From assembly GCA_964475985.1 (NCBI GenBank), contig CAYYYP010000009.1:20180-84179 (forward strand): a DNA stretch of 64,000 nt, read 5' to 3'. The translations under genes and the position numbers were made by a program. Shown one piece after another: positions 52,335 to 61,715 of the stretch. The notes below the pieces were generated by a model. That model was not told where the DNA came from. It saw nothing but the letters and a program-made list of their open reading frames with translations, and did not search any database. Each line of letters begins with the position of its first letter. The first letter of the stretch is position 1. Source of the DNA: CAYYYP01 sp964475985. Its GTDB lineage: Bacteria > Bdellovibrionota > UBA1018 > CAYHWW01.

Positions 52335-52400
52335 ACCGCGTGGAGTGTAAATTTGACACGGGCGTACAAATTTTACGCAGTCAAAGTGACCCCACGCGGT
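52335..52400. other. Branched hairpin after the Ig-like lipoprotein gene
   Basis: Outer stem ACCGCGTGG (52335-52343) pairs with CCACGCGGT (52392-52400). Inside are two small hairpins, GTGT-AAATTTG-ACAC (52345-52359) and GCGTA/TACGC (52362-52378). The layout resembles the two long hairpin elements, but no core sequence is shared and there is no T-run. The rest of the 315-bp gap to 52643 shows nothing recognised beyond AT-rich sequence and the ribosome site GGAGG of the next gene. Confidence 0.6.
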
Positions 52401-52642
52401 TAAAGAATTGAAACCAGATACCTAGCGCAGGCCAGAGAAAAACGAAAAATCACCGGATAAGTAAGCACTTAAAACTAAGAAAAACTTTATAAATTTTGAA
52501 CAGTTATTACAAAGGGAAGGAGACGATAATCCGAAAAAAAAATCCAAGAAAACGCCGTTTGGTTTGCTGCGTTACTTTTGGTTCAAAACTTGCTATTTAG
52601 CTCAGTAAGTTTAGTCGCTTTTTTGGAGGACAACGGAACACT

Positions 52643-52906
52643 ATGAAAAACCTACATATGATTACTAAGGTTAAGGATGTCAAAGGATTCACGATGCTGG
52701 TTGAGTTTGACAATGAGCACGTTCGGGCCGTCGACCTCACTAAACTTATTACCCAACGCACCACCTATCGGCGTCTTAAGGACCCCTCCTTTTTTAAGCA
52801 GTTCCAAATCGCCAACGGCGGAATTGCCTGGTCCCGGGATCTGCATATCACCGGTCCGACCTTGTACCACATGGGCGATGACACGGATCAGCAAAGCCTA
52901 AACTAA
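52643..52906 (+). CDS. DUF2442-like small protein
   Basis: This 87-aa protein has the DUF2442 pattern: an N-terminal strand (HMITKVKDVKGFTMLVEFDN), then EHVRAVDLTKLI and a C-terminal segment with NGGIAWSRDLHITGPTLY, typical of this small family (function unknown; some members lie in toxin-antitoxin-like loci). GGAGGAC lies about 10 bases before ATG 52643. No toxin partner is adjacent; the next gene is a convergent glycosyltransferase across a terminator. Confidence 0.85.
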   Translation: MKNLHMITKVKDVKGFTMLVEFDNEHVRAVDLTKLITQRTTYRRLKDPSFFKQFQIANGGIAWSRDLHITGPTLYHMGDDTDQQSLN

Positions 52907-52915
52907 AGTTATTAC

Positions 52916-52950
52916 AAAAAGGCCGCTCAAATTTCTGAGGGGCCTTTTTT
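52916..52950. terminator. Bidirectional terminator between DUF2442 and GT17 genes
   Basis: AAAAAGGCCGCTCA and TGAGGGGCCTTTTTT form a stem with an A-run on one side and a T-run on the other, so it can act on both strands. The stop codon of the GT17 gene (52927-52929) lies within the stem. Confidence 0.85.
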
Positions 52951-53766
52951 ATTGAAGAATAAGTCCACCCTGCCTTTTAAGGCCGGAACCCCAATTTTCG
53001 AATAATCATCAAATGCTTCAAACTGCATGTCGCGACCAAACAAATCTTGGAGAGCGGCCCTTCTTTTCAGAAATGAAGCTTCATCCACCTTGCGAACCAT
53101 CGCATCATCGGCGTGGGAAAAAGATTTTAACTTTTCTTGAATCTGTTCAACGCTTCCTAAATAGGAATGATGCCATCCCCAATAGTTCTTAGATACCTTT
53201 CGGCTCTTTCGGTTTCGCAGGATGTGAGGTGAAAAACTTTCATCCCAACCGTAGCCCGCGCGAAATATCACCGGCAAACTCCAGTCCCTTGCGCTCCGGG
53301 GCGCGGCGATCCATGTGTTTAAATGATAATAAGTGCAGTAATACTTGGGATGGATGTAATTGCGCCAAATTCTGAGAGGCGAAGAAAAGTACCGAAAAAT
53401 TTCGGCCTTCGCTTCGGGCAGAAGAAACTCATCAAAATCCTGCACCAAAACCAAGTCGCTTTTCTCCACCAGTCGATTCATTTTCAAGAATTGAAAAGCG
53501 GCATCTCGCTCAAAGGCGTCCCGCTTTTCAAAGGATTCTCCCTTGAGCACCCGTAGATCCACGGGCAGAAAAATCACCCTTTTTTGTAAATCGGCGGGCA
53601 GAGAATCCAAAAGCGCAGGAACCTTAAACGGCCGATGCACCTTCTCCGAATGAGAATCCTCGGCCTCTGCGATCACCAGTAAATCGGCGTAAGTGAGGGT
53701 ATTTTGAACTCGCTCAAGAAAGAAATGGTCTTCATTCCAAAAGTGCGTCGTTTCGATGAACCTCAT
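52927..53766 (-). CDS. GT17-like glycosyltransferase
   Basis: This 279-aa protein has the N-acetylglucosaminyltransferase family 17 pattern: an early D/E-rich strand (LLVIAEAEDSHS), RDAAFQFLKM and the metal/nucleotide-sugar motif LVLVQDFDEFLLP (Asp110-Phe-Asp112-Glu). A C-terminal WGWHHSYLGSVEQIQEKLKS resembles the family's GWHfSyf block. It likely transfers a sugar to a cell-envelope glycan, acceptor unknown. It starts one base after the stop of the DedA gene and is likely co-transcribed with it. Confidence 0.82.
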   Translation of the reverse strand: MRFIETTHFWNEDHFFLERVQNTLTYADLLVIAEAEDSHSEKVHRPFKVPALLDSLPADLQKRVIFLPVDLRVLKGESFEKRDAFERDAAFQFLKMNRLVEKSDLVLVQDFDEFLLPEAKAEIFRYFSSPLRIWRNYIHPKYYCTYYHLNTWIAAPRSARDWSLPVIFRAGYGWDESFSPHILRNRKSRKVSKNYWGWHHSYLGSVEQIQEKLKSFSHADDAMVRKVDEASFLKRRAALQDLFGRDMQFEAFDDYSKIGVPALKGRVDLFFNKKGPSEI

Positions 53767-53767
53767 T

Positions 53768-54418
53768 TCACTTCCTTACGAGCAGCCTCTTTTTAATGGC
53801 GACTACAGCTACGTAACACACGCCTAAAGCAACGATGCCAAGAATGATGGCATGGAGTTTCATCTTTAGTGCAGCAACCATGGCCTCGGGAGAATCAAGC
53901 AGTTCAGGTTGGGCGCCAATCACATTTTTACCAAAATACGCTAAAATCACGCACCAAATGAATGATCCCAGGATAGTAGCTGCAGAAAAAGAGCGAAAAT
54001 TCATTCCTAAAATACCGGCCGGGATCGAGATCAAATGGCGAACCACCGGCAAAAGCCTAGCCCAGAAAATTCCGAATACGGAATACTGAGCAACCCACTT
54101 CGAAGCTAAGACTAACTTTTCTTCGCCAAGGAAAAAATAACGCCCATAACGACGTACAAAAGGAAGGCCCAACCACTTAGCCACGTAATAAGTAATGGCC
54201 GCCCCCAAATAACTGCCTAGGGTAGCCGCAAAAATCACTCCCCAGAAATCAAGTTTTCCCTGAGCCGCCCAGAATGCGGCCGGAGGCACCACAATTTCTG
54301 AGGGCACAGGGAAAATGGAACTTTCCATCGCCATAAGTAAAACAACGCCTGCGTAACCGCCGTCGCGAACCAACTCGAACCAAAACTTCATCAACTCGTG
54401 TAAACTAGAGCTCAACAT
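53768..54418 (-). CDS. DedA-family membrane protein
   Basis: This 216-aa protein shows the DedA/SNARE-associated signature: AMESSIFPVPSEIVVPPAAF at the first re-entrant loop, GSYLGAAITYYVAKWLG, and FWARLLPVVRHLISIPAGI, where the Arg residues are typical. Four or five hydrophobic segments are present. The family acts in membrane lipid (undecaprenyl or phospholipid) translocation and envelope stress resistance. It is followed with one-base spacing by the GT17 gene; both may serve envelope glycan handling. Confidence 0.92.
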   Translation of the reverse strand: MLSSSLHELMKFWFELVRDGGYAGVVLLMAMESSIFPVPSEIVVPPAAFWAAQGKLDFWGVIFAATLGSYLGAAITYYVAKWLGLPFVRRYGRYFFLGEEKLVLASKWVAQYSVFGIFWARLLPVVRHLISIPAGILGMNFRSFSAATILGSFIWCVILAYFGKNVIGAQPELLDSPEAMVAALKMKLHAIILGIVALGVCYVAVVAIKKRLLVRK

Positions 54419-54448
54419 GAAGGCTAAGGTTCCAGAGGCGGCATCGTT

Positions 54449-54844
54449 TTACCAGACTTTTTTCAAGCACTGGCCTTTCCCATCCCAGGCGCCGCACTTC
54501 CCGGAGCTACCTTCATCGTTATAGGAATCATCCATAGGTTTTTTCGCGAAGTACTCCTTATTTTTCCATGAACCATCATCATAATTTTCCTCCTGGTAAT
54601 AGTTATGTTGAGCCACGGTAGTGTAATGAGTGTTGGTGAAACCAAAACCGAAGAACGGGATCTGAGCAACGATGGAAAGACTGGGGGCTGGGTGAGAGGT
54701 TGTAACGGTCCTCGTGGTTGTAGTCGTGACTTCATATGCATTGGCGTGGGGCGCCAATACGCTAAAGGTAATTCCGAGAAAACCTCCGCCTAAAGTCACA
54801 AGTAAAAGTTTTTGAATTGTAGTTTTTATTTTTTGGATTTTCAT
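54449..54844 (-). CDS. Small exported Tyr/Asp-rich protein, unknown
   Basis: ATG 54844 with AAGGAGA ten bases upstream gives 131 aa; an upstream extension to 54916 lacks support. It has a signal peptide (LLLVTLGGGFLGITFSVLAPHANA), a Thr-rich start (VTTTTTRTVTTS), a hydrophobic patch (IPFFGFGF) and a polar Tyr/Asn/Asp-rich C-terminus with a closing Cys pair (KCGAW, QCLKK). No family is recognised. It lies 30 bp upstream of dedA on the same strand. Confidence 0.72.
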   Translation of the reverse strand: MKIQKIKTTIQKLLLVTLGGGFLGITFSVLAPHANAYEVTTTTTRTVTTSHPAPSLSIVAQIPFFGFGFTNTHYTTVAQHNYYQEENYDDGSWKNKEYFAKKPMDDSYNDEGSSGKCGAWDGKGQCLKKVW

Positions 54845-55101
54845 ACGAACAGATCTCCTTATGGAAACCACCAATAAGCGAGAGACGTGCCAGCTTGGTT
54901 TGAATTGCCACCTCAAAATTTCGCTTTGATTTCCAGCATGAGGGTCGTGAAATCATATCTTTTAGAAGTCAAAGTTGACGCGCCTGCCAAATTTGGCAGA
55001 CTTCTTTCTGGACAAAAGAAGCAGCTTCTATGAAAACGGCACTGAATAAAGCCGCCAGCAGTGGAGCGTAAAACGAGTTCTTGTACGCCCAAGGAGAGTT
55101 C

Positions 55102-56190
55102 ATGTCCAAAAAGATGTCTAAAGGTAATCTAGAGTTCGACCCCAATGCTGCTGCATTGGACGGTGCAGGGATTTTTGGACTGCCTTTCCATGAAAACAAT
55201 GCCTCCCTGGTAGTCATCCCGGTTCCTTGGGAAGTGACAACTTCCTACGGGGGCGGCACGAGCGAAGGGCCCAACGCGGTGCTTGAAGCAAGTTATCAAG
55301 TAGACCTTTTTGATGAAGTGTTAGGCAGCATTTATAAACCGGGGATTTTTTTTGATCAAACGCCACTTAAGTCCACGTCTCTAGTGAAGCGCTGGAATCG
55401 TGAGGGCCGAGCGCTTGCCCAAAAAATCATCGCCAAGGGCGGGCGCATTGATGGCAATAAAATGCTGCAAAAAACATTAAATCAGGTGAACGATCTAGGC
55501 GAAAAAATGAACGAATGGGTACGCTCACAAACCCTTAAGCGCCTGTCTGAAGAGAAATTCATCGGCATTCTAGGAGGGGACCATTCCGTGCCCTATGGCG
55601 CCATGCAGGCAATTGCCGAGGACGGACATTTTCTTTCAGGGGAATATGGGATTCTCCATTTTGATGCGCATATGGATACACGAAATGCGTACGAAGGATT
55701 TCAATGGTCCCACGCCTCCATTATGCACAACGTGATTACAAAAATACCCGAGGTCACAAAACTGGTTCATGTGGGTGTGCGAGATTTTTGTGAAGAAGAA
55801 TTTGTTTTCTCCCAGGAAAATAAAGATCGGGTTTCTATTTTTTCTGACTTTAGAATTCGTGACCTGCAAAATCGTGGAGTTCCGTTTGAAAAGACCGCTC
55901 AAAATATCGTTTCAAATTTACCTCAGCGAGTATGGGTGTCTTTCGACATCGATGGGCTTGACCCAAGATTTTGTCCGAATACCGGTACGCCCGTGCCGGG
56001 TGGACTCGAATTGCACGAAGCACTTTGCATCCTCAAAGCGGTCGTGGATTCAGGCCGGAAAATTATTGGTTTTGATTTGAATGAAGTTGCACCAGCGGCT
56101 TCTGGAAAAAGTGAATGGGATGCGAACGTGGGTGCGCGGCTTTTATACAAGCTCTCAGGCTGGCTTTTTAAAAGTCAGAAGTTAATTTAA
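55102..56190 (+). CDS. Arginase/agmatinase-family hydrolase
   Basis: This ureohydrolase of 362 aa starts at ATG 55102 (AAGGAG upstream). Binuclear manganese ligands are seen in GGDHSV (Asp160, His161), HFDAHMD (Asp188, His190, Asp192) and SFDIDGLDP (two Asp). Sequence GGGTSEGPNAVLEAS near the N-terminus is typical of the agmatinase branch. It would hydrolyse agmatine or a related guanidine to an amine and urea, but substrate is not settled by sequence. A 17-bp hairpin follows before the convergent ettA gene. Confidence 0.93.
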   Translation: MSKKMSKGNLEFDPNAAALDGAGIFGLPFHENNASLVVIPVPWEVTTSYGGGTSEGPNAVLEASYQVDLFDEVLGSIYKPGIFFDQTPLKSTSLVKRWNREGRALAQKIIAKGGRIDGNKMLQKTLNQVNDLGEKMNEWVRSQTLKRLSEEKFIGILGGDHSVPYGAMQAIAEDGHFLSGEYGILHFDAHMDTRNAYEGFQWSHASIMHNVITKIPEVTKLVHVGVRDFCEEEFVFSQENKDRVSIFSDFRIRDLQNRGVPFEKTAQNIVSNLPQRVWVSFDIDGLDPRFCPNTGTPVPGGLELHEALCILKAVVDSGRKIIGFDLNEVAPAASGKSEWDANVGARLLYKLSGWLFKSQKLI

Positions 56191-56205
56191 ATTTATTTGT
56201 CTCAC

Positions 56206-56254
56206 TTTGTTTGATTCATCAGGGGCGCTTTGACCCGCTGATGAATCAAACAAA
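56206..56254. terminator. Hairpin between agmatinase-like and ettA genes
   Basis: A perfect 17-bp inverted repeat, 56206-56222 with 56238-56254, around a 15-base loop that can close by three more G-C pairs. No long T-run is present on either side. It sits between two convergent genes and probably limits read-through both ways. Confidence 0.7.
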
Positions 56255-56264
56255 TCGTAAAAGA

Positions 56265-57959
56265 TTAAGCCCGAGCTAGTTTTTTATACTTAATGCGTTT
56301 TGGAATAAGACTGTCTACTCCCCTACGCTTCATGAGGTCGTTTTCATAATCGGTGTAATTGCCGTCAAAAAACACGAGCTGGGAATCCCCTTCAAACGCT
56401 AAAATATGCGTAGCAACCCGGTCTAAAAACCAGCGATCATGGCTGATCACAAGTACGCAACCGGCATAATGCTCAATTGCTTCTTCAAGGGCCCGGATCG
56501 TATTCACATCAAGATCGTTAGTGGGTTCATCTAACATCAGTACGTTGGATCCGCTGCGCAACATACGTGCTAGGTGAACACGATTTCGCTCTCCGCCCGA
56601 AAGCACGCTCACACGTTTTTGTTGATCTTCGCCTTTGAAATTGAATCGGCCTACGTAAGCCCGGGAATTCACGTCACGCTTTCCAAGGGTAATGGTTTCA
56701 TCACCGCCGGAAATGATTTCCCAAACGCTTTTACCGGATTCTAAAGAATCGCGATTTTGATCGACGTAACCAAGTTGCACGGAAGTGCCGATGGTAATTT
56801 TGCCTGAGTCAGGCTCTTCCTGCCCGGTGATCATTTTGAAAAGGGTCGTTTTACCGGCGCCATTGGGACCGACAATTCCCACCACGGCTGACCTTGGGAT
56901 TTTGAAACTCACGTCATCTAAAAGAATGCGGTCACCAAATGATTTTGAAACATGGTCAAACTCAATGACCTGTTCACCCAAGCGAGGACCCGGCGGAATG
57001 TAAATTTCGATATCTTCATCCCGTTTGTCGGCTTGTTCATTCACCAGCTTATCGTAGGCAGAGAGCCTAGCTTTGCTTTTTGCTTGGCGTGCCTTAGGAG
57101 AAGAACGCACCCATTCAAGTTCGCGCTGTAAAGTTTTTTGCAGTTTGCTTTCAGAGCGCTGTTCCTGGGCTACCCGTTTTTCTTTTTGCTCAAGCCAGGA
57201 TGAATAATTTCCTTGGTAAGGAATGCCCTCACCACGATCAAGCTCAAGGATCCAACCGGCTACGTTATCTAGGAAGTAACGATCGTGGGTCACGGCAATA
57301 ACGGTGCCCGGATATTTTTGCAAATGCCGCTCAAGCCAATGCACGGATTCGGCGTCTAGGTGATTCGTTGGTTCGTCCAGCAAAAGAACGTCGGGTTGTC
57401 TGAGCAGGAGGCGACAAAGCGCAACTCGTCGTTTTTCCCCGCCTGAGAGGGAAGAAATTTTTGCGTCGGCCGGTGGGCAGCGCAGAGCATCCATGGCCAT
57501 TTGGAGCCTACTGTCCAACTCCCAAATTTGGTGATGGTCCATTTTTTCTTGGAGTTCACCTTGGCGATTGATGAGCTTATCCATGGTATCGGCATCCATT
57601 TCCTCACCAAATTTTATTGCAATATCTTCAAATTCTTTTTTGATGGCGATGAGTTCAGAAACGCCCTCTTCAACGCATTCGATCACCGTTTTGTTTGGAT
57701 CAAGATTGGGTTCTTGTTCCAAGTAGCCGGTGGTATAACCTTTATCTGAAGTTATCGTTCCTAAATAATCTTTATCAGTTCCGGCGATGATGCGTAACAG
57801 ACTGCTTTTTCCCGCCCCATTCAGACCAAGCACCCCAATTTTAGCGCCGTAAAAAAATGAGAGGTAAATGTCTTTTAGAACCTGTTTTTTTGGTGGATGG
57901 ACACGTCCCACTCCCTGCATGGAAAAAATAACTTTGTTTTGGGCGGGTTGTGCAGCCAT
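56265..57959 (-). CDS. ettA: Energy-dependent translational throttle protein EttA
   Basis: This 564-aa ABC-F ATPase has two nucleotide-binding domains: Walker A GLNGAGKSS and signature LSGGEKRRVAL in the first, GPNGAGKTTLFKMI and LSGGERNRVHLARM in the second, each with DEPTNHLD/DEPTNDLD. The linker between them (about 240-320, EQKEKRVAQEQRSESKLQ) is the P-site tRNA-interacting motif that typifies EttA. It binds the ribosomal E site and gates entry into elongation according to ATP level. AGGAGG lies close to ATG 57959. Length matches the family (about 555). Confidence 0.94.
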   Translation of the reverse strand: MAAQPAQNKVIFSMQGVGRVHPPKKQVLKDIYLSFFYGAKIGVLGLNGAGKSSLLRIIAGTDKDYLGTITSDKGYTTGYLEQEPNLDPNKTVIECVEEGVSELIAIKKEFEDIAIKFGEEMDADTMDKLINRQGELQEKMDHHQIWELDSRLQMAMDALRCPPADAKISSLSGGEKRRVALCRLLLRQPDVLLLDEPTNHLDAESVHWLERHLQKYPGTVIAVTHDRYFLDNVAGWILELDRGEGIPYQGNYSSWLEQKEKRVAQEQRSESKLQKTLQRELEWVRSSPKARQAKSKARLSAYDKLVNEQADKRDEDIEIYIPPGPRLGEQVIEFDHVSKSFGDRILLDDVSFKIPRSAVVGIVGPNGAGKTTLFKMITGQEEPDSGKITIGTSVQLGYVDQNRDSLESGKSVWEIISGGDETITLGKRDVNSRAYVGRFNFKGEDQQKRVSVLSGGERNRVHLARMLRSGSNVLMLDEPTNDLDVNTIRALEEAIEHYAGCVLVISHDRWFLDRVATHILAFEGDSQLVFFDGNYTDYENDLMKRRGVDSLIPKRIKYKKLARA

Positions 57960-58140
57960 AAAAACCTCCTCATAGATTTTGAATCGAGAGCAAAACCCTA
58001 ACCTGAAGCCGGGGCAGTCGTCACAGAAATTATTTTGACGATATACTTAAGCGCCATTGGATTTCGAAAGAAATTCCTTTGGAAATTTGCGCGGCTTACC
58101 CTAGATTCGTTCAGTGCAATAGTACCTGTAGCGGAGACCC

Positions 58141-59355
58141 ATGGAGAAGAAGAGCCTCTTCAAAAAACTAATCATCATTTTTCTCGTAGTCTTCATTGAC
58201 CTCTTAGGTTTTGGGCTCGTGATTCCCATTCTGCCGTATTATGCGCGGGCCTACGGAGCGAGCGCTACGACCTTGGGGGCATTATTAGGGGTCTATTCCC
58301 TGATGCAATTTTTTTGTGCACCTTTGTGGGGCGCATTATCTGATCGTTGGGGACGTAAGCCCATTTTACTCATCACGATTTTTGGCACGGCGGCAGCTCA
58401 CACCCTTTTAGGTTTGGCGCAAAGCCTTGAAGTCCTATTCATCGGCAGACTTATGGCAGGACTTTTTGGTGCGAACATTTCAACCGCGGCGGCCTACATC
58501 GCGGATGTTACACCTGAGGAATCTAGAGCCAAGGGAATGGGACTTATCGGTGCGGGTTATGGTCTAGGATTTATGTTTGGCCCTGCCGTGGGTGGACTGC
58601 TTGCGCCCTATGGGCTTGGGATTCCGGCGTTGGTGGCGGCGATTTTAAGTCTCATAAATTTAATTTTTGCGATGTTAGTGCTTACGGAACCAGAACTCCC
58701 CCAAGATGTGCGCATTCAAAACCGGAGTCGTAAGTTTTCCTTTGAGGGCCTACGCAAAGTCATGACTTTTCCAGGTACCTCACGGCTTATCTTCGTATTT
58801 TTTTTAGTCACCATGGGATTCACTCAACTTGAAGCTTGTTTTGCCCTCGTCATGCAAGATCGGTTCGGTTTAGGGGCAAAGGACGCAGGCCTTTACCTTG
58901 GATTCATGGGAATCATTATGGTGCTTTTACAGGGCGGTCTCATCGGAAGACTTTCAAAAGTATTCGCGGAACGATCCCTTGCGTTAACGGGTTTGATATT
59001 GCTCATTTTGGCCCTGGTGCTCTTTTCCGGAGCGAGTACTTTAAATTTCTGCATCATTGCCATGGTGCTTGTCGCCCTAGGACAGGGATTACAATCACCA
59101 ACACTAATGAGTTTGGTTTCAAAATCTTCACCCCCCCAGGACCGGGGAAGTGTCATGGGACTTTACCAATCGGCCGGTAGTTTTGCTCGAATGGTAGGCC
59201 CACCCACCGCTGGAATGCTATATGATCATCTCGGAAATGGTGCGCCCTTTATGGGAGCTGCGTTTATTGTACTGCTGGCCTTTATGAGTCTTGCTTTGAT
59301 GCCGGTTCTTCGTGCACGAGCGTCTTCATCTCAGCCTTTGGAAACATCTTCTTAA
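58141..59355 (+). CDS. MFS transporter, tetracycline-efflux-like (TetA/DHA1 type)
   Basis: This 404-aa protein has 12 hydrophobic segments, with motif A APLWGALSDRWGRKPILL between TM2 and TM3 and an N-terminal FIDLLGFGLVIPILP resembling class A-D Tet proteins. A TM5 motif-C-like stretch GAGYGLGFMFGPAVGG is present. It is probably a proton-driven drug or metabolite exporter; resistance to tetracycline cannot be claimed. The 3' end overlaps the convergent DTW gene by 74 bp. Confidence 0.9.
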   Translation: MEKKSLFKKLIIIFLVVFIDLLGFGLVIPILPYYARAYGASATTLGALLGVYSLMQFFCAPLWGALSDRWGRKPILLITIFGTAAAHTLLGLAQSLEVLFIGRLMAGLFGANISTAAAYIADVTPEESRAKGMGLIGAGYGLGFMFGPAVGGLLAPYGLGIPALVAAILSLINLIFAMLVLTEPELPQDVRIQNRSRKFSFEGLRKVMTFPGTSRLIFVFFLVTMGFTQLEACFALVMQDRFGLGAKDAGLYLGFMGIIMVLLQGGLIGRLSKVFAERSLALTGLILLILALVLFSGASTLNFCIIAMVLVALGQGLQSPTLMSLVSKSSPPQDRGSVMGLYQSAGSFARMVGPPTAGMLYDHLGNGAPFMGAAFIVLLAFMSLALMPVLRARASSSQPLETSS

Positions 59356-60154
59356 GGCCAATTTGAACATCTAGAAAAGAACGATATGCCGTTTCAAGAT
59401 TTTTCTCAAGCCGGCTGCGTCCCGTAAGAATGCTGATAGCTTGGGCCGCGGCCTCTAAAGTAGAAAGACATTCTGGCCTTGGTTCACGTCTGGCTTTTCC
59501 ATAAATGGAAGGGCCCTTTGGCAAAAGGACGGCTCTTTGCATTTTCATTAACCAGGAATTTCTCCACCACATTGTTTTAGCCTGAGCCCAAGTACCATCG
59601 AGCAGAACAATGCCTTGGAAAAGAGAAAGCAAAGTTTCATCACCTTCATGCAAGGTAGCGGCCTCCGTCATGAAGCCTTTTTTATCAACGAAAATCATGG
59701 CTGATTCACCGGCCTTACGTTCACAAACTTCGCCGCGAATGCCCGTACCCAAAAACAATACCAACCATTTTCGTTGAGTGTGACCAGGATCGGGCAGTCC
59801 CGCCTTGGCTAAGGCCTTTGATAAATTGGGCCAGGAAAGCCCCACACATTTTCCCACGAGGATATCGGGTTCAGACTTAGGAAGCTCTTCTAAGAAAAGA
59901 TCGGTACTGCCCAAAGCTTCCGATTTTTCCTGGGGATGCTGAAGTACCAGAATGGAGAACGCGGCAGTTCGTGAGGAATTTTTTGCGCCGGCCCGTTTGG
60001 ATTTTTGAACTGGAGCGGTAACTTTGAATTCAGATTTTTCGGTGGACTTAGGCAGAACTGGAGAAACGGCAGGTTTAGTTTTTGGGCGCATAGGTGGGAG
60101 GTGCTTAACATATAACGCGCCACACTTGCAGTTTGAAAACGGAGAAAGTAACAC
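59282..60154 (-). CDS. DTW-domain protein (tRNA-uridine aminocarboxypropyltransferase-like)
   Basis: This 290-aa protein has a low-complexity basic N-terminus (~20-75), then the DTW-domain blocks ILVLQHPQEKSEAL, IVLLDGTWAQAKTMW (DGTW motif) and RPECLSTLEAAAQAI. DTW (TapT/TuaA) enzymes transfer the 3-amino-3-carboxypropyl group of SAM to tRNA uridine to make acp3U. The usual N-terminal zinc Cys cluster is only weakly visible. The start is uncertain: GTG 60154 or ATG 60091. A second DTW protein lies at 62371-63000. The 3' end overlaps the MFS gene. Confidence 0.83.
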   Translation of the reverse strand: MLLSPFSNCKCGALYVKHLPPMRPKTKPAVSPVLPKSTEKSEFKVTAPVQKSKRAGAKNSSRTAAFSILVLQHPQEKSEALGSTDLFLEELPKSEPDILVGKCVGLSWPNLSKALAKAGLPDPGHTQRKWLVLFLGTGIRGEVCERKAGESAMIFVDKKGFMTEAATLHEGDETLLSLFQGIVLLDGTWAQAKTMWWRNSWLMKMQRAVLLPKGPSIYGKARREPRPECLSTLEAAAQAISILTGRSRLEKNLETAYRSFLDVQIGLKKMFPKAEMKTLVHEEPASKQDS

Positions 60155-60175
60155 TGCCCGTGGGGGATGGGATAA

Positions 60176-61501
60176 ATGATTAAGCGGGGGCTTAAGAAAT
60201 TTAGCGGACGTAATGCTTTAGGAACAATGAATGTAGGGAAAAAACGCAGCTTTATCGCCCATGGGTATAGCTTCTTCATCTTGATTTCGCTTTTACTTTG
60301 GACTGCCACTTTGGCGCAGGCCAGGGACTTTGCGGAGGTTCCTGAAGAATTCGTAGAATCCCTTACCGTGCACACCGACGATGGCGTAGCCCTGAGGCGG
60401 TTTAGGCTCATCAACGCCAATCAGCCGCGCATTCTGCTTATGCCGGGATTTTTCGCTAAGGGTGTTTCATTAAGTCTGCTTGCCGAAGCATTTTACGGAG
60501 CGGACTTTGAGCCCGTGGTGGCCAATTGGCGGGGCAGTGAGTTCATTTGCACTGAGGATTGCTGCGAAAGCGCACCGTTAGCTCCCGACTCAAACGACTT
60601 GGAAGACCTGGTTCGGTACGACTTCATGGCCCACTGGCGATCTGTCGTAAAGGACGCCTCCCCCGAACAAATTAGAGATGGAATCGCATACCTTGGCCAC
60701 AGCATGGGAGGGATGCTTATGGCGGCGGCACTTTCGGAGCCAGATTTGGCCGCGGAAATCCGTCCGCATCTAAAGGGCCTAATCTTGTTTCAATCACCGC
60801 ACCACTTGCGAGATGTGCCCCGGTCCATAAAAATTGCGGCTCGCATGGGCATGCCCCTACTCCAATTCTTAAAGCGAGCCGGCATAAAAGAGATTAATTT
60901 ACCTTCGAAGGTCTTGGGCTGGGATAAGGCCATAAAATCGAAAGGCGGCTTTCAGGGCCGGTTTTTAGTGCCGGCGGCGGAAGCGGCCGTTATGGCGCTG
61001 ATCAAGTATTTTATGAACCCGGCCCATACCGGACGGGAGGATTTTCGACGAACCGTTTTCAGAAAGGGCGCCGATAGCGTTCCCCTTGATCTCATTATTT
61101 CCATGGCAAAGGCCATCAATGAACCAGGTGGCGTCATCCGGAAAAGAAATGGGGACCGGCTCATTAAGCCCGAACTGCTTACGGGAATCCCAATTTTGGT
61201 TGCTCGGGCTCAACATGACAGTCTGGCGTCGTGGCGAGAACAGCAAGAGTACTACGATGCTCTCGGGACAACCGATAAGCAGCTTATAAATATCCGCCAC
61301 CTGAACCACGTCACGACACTAATGGTGCGGAACGAAGCATTCAATTATTTCGACCTCATTCGACAGTTCGCGCAGGATCCGCAGGCGGCAATTAGGACAG
61401 GAAAACAGCGAGAATCTGCGTCGCTTTGCGCAAACTGGCTTAGTCACATTGGGGTGGCTTACCAGAACTTACTTCCCTACCCGTTTGGCCTCAAACGATA
61501 G
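60176..61501 (+). CDS. Exported alpha/beta-hydrolase (lipase/esterase-like)
   Basis: This 441-aa protein has a hydrophobic signal segment (FFILISLLLWTATLAQA) and an alpha/beta-hydrolase core: LLMPGFFAKG (oxyanion region), the nucleophile elbow GHSMGG, a late Asp (ARAQHDSLASW) and His (IRHLNHVTTLM). A lid-like insertion lies between about 220 and 330. It is probably periplasmic or envelope-bound, acting on lipids or polyesters; substrate unknown. The start is ATG 60176 or 60227. Confidence 0.87.
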   Translation: MIKRGLKKFSGRNALGTMNVGKKRSFIAHGYSFFILISLLLWTATLAQARDFAEVPEEFVESLTVHTDDGVALRRFRLINANQPRILLMPGFFAKGVSLSLLAEAFYGADFEPVVANWRGSEFICTEDCCESAPLAPDSNDLEDLVRYDFMAHWRSVVKDASPEQIRDGIAYLGHSMGGMLMAAALSEPDLAAEIRPHLKGLILFQSPHHLRDVPRSIKIAARMGMPLLQFLKRAGIKEINLPSKVLGWDKAIKSKGGFQGRFLVPAAEAAVMALIKYFMNPAHTGREDFRRTVFRKGADSVPLDLIISMAKAINEPGGVIRKRNGDRLIKPELLTGIPILVARAQHDSLASWREQQEYYDALGTTDKQLINIRHLNHVTTLMVRNEAFNYFDLIRQFAQDPQAAIRTGKQRESASLCANWLSHIGVAYQNLLPYPFGLKR

Positions 61502-61715
61502 CGTATAAATAACTTTAATTTGATCTAATAACCCCGGTAAGTCCTGGGTCAGTTGCGACACATTTCTAAGGAATGGTCAGCGCCTGAAGATCCGACATTT
61601 TTGGCCTAAAAACCGTTTTAATAGAGCAGGAACCGCTAAGTAAACAAGCTTCATTTATGGGCGTTGAAACCATTCGGGAATCTGCCCTGGCCCTGCCTTT
61701 GCAATTACTCAAGGC

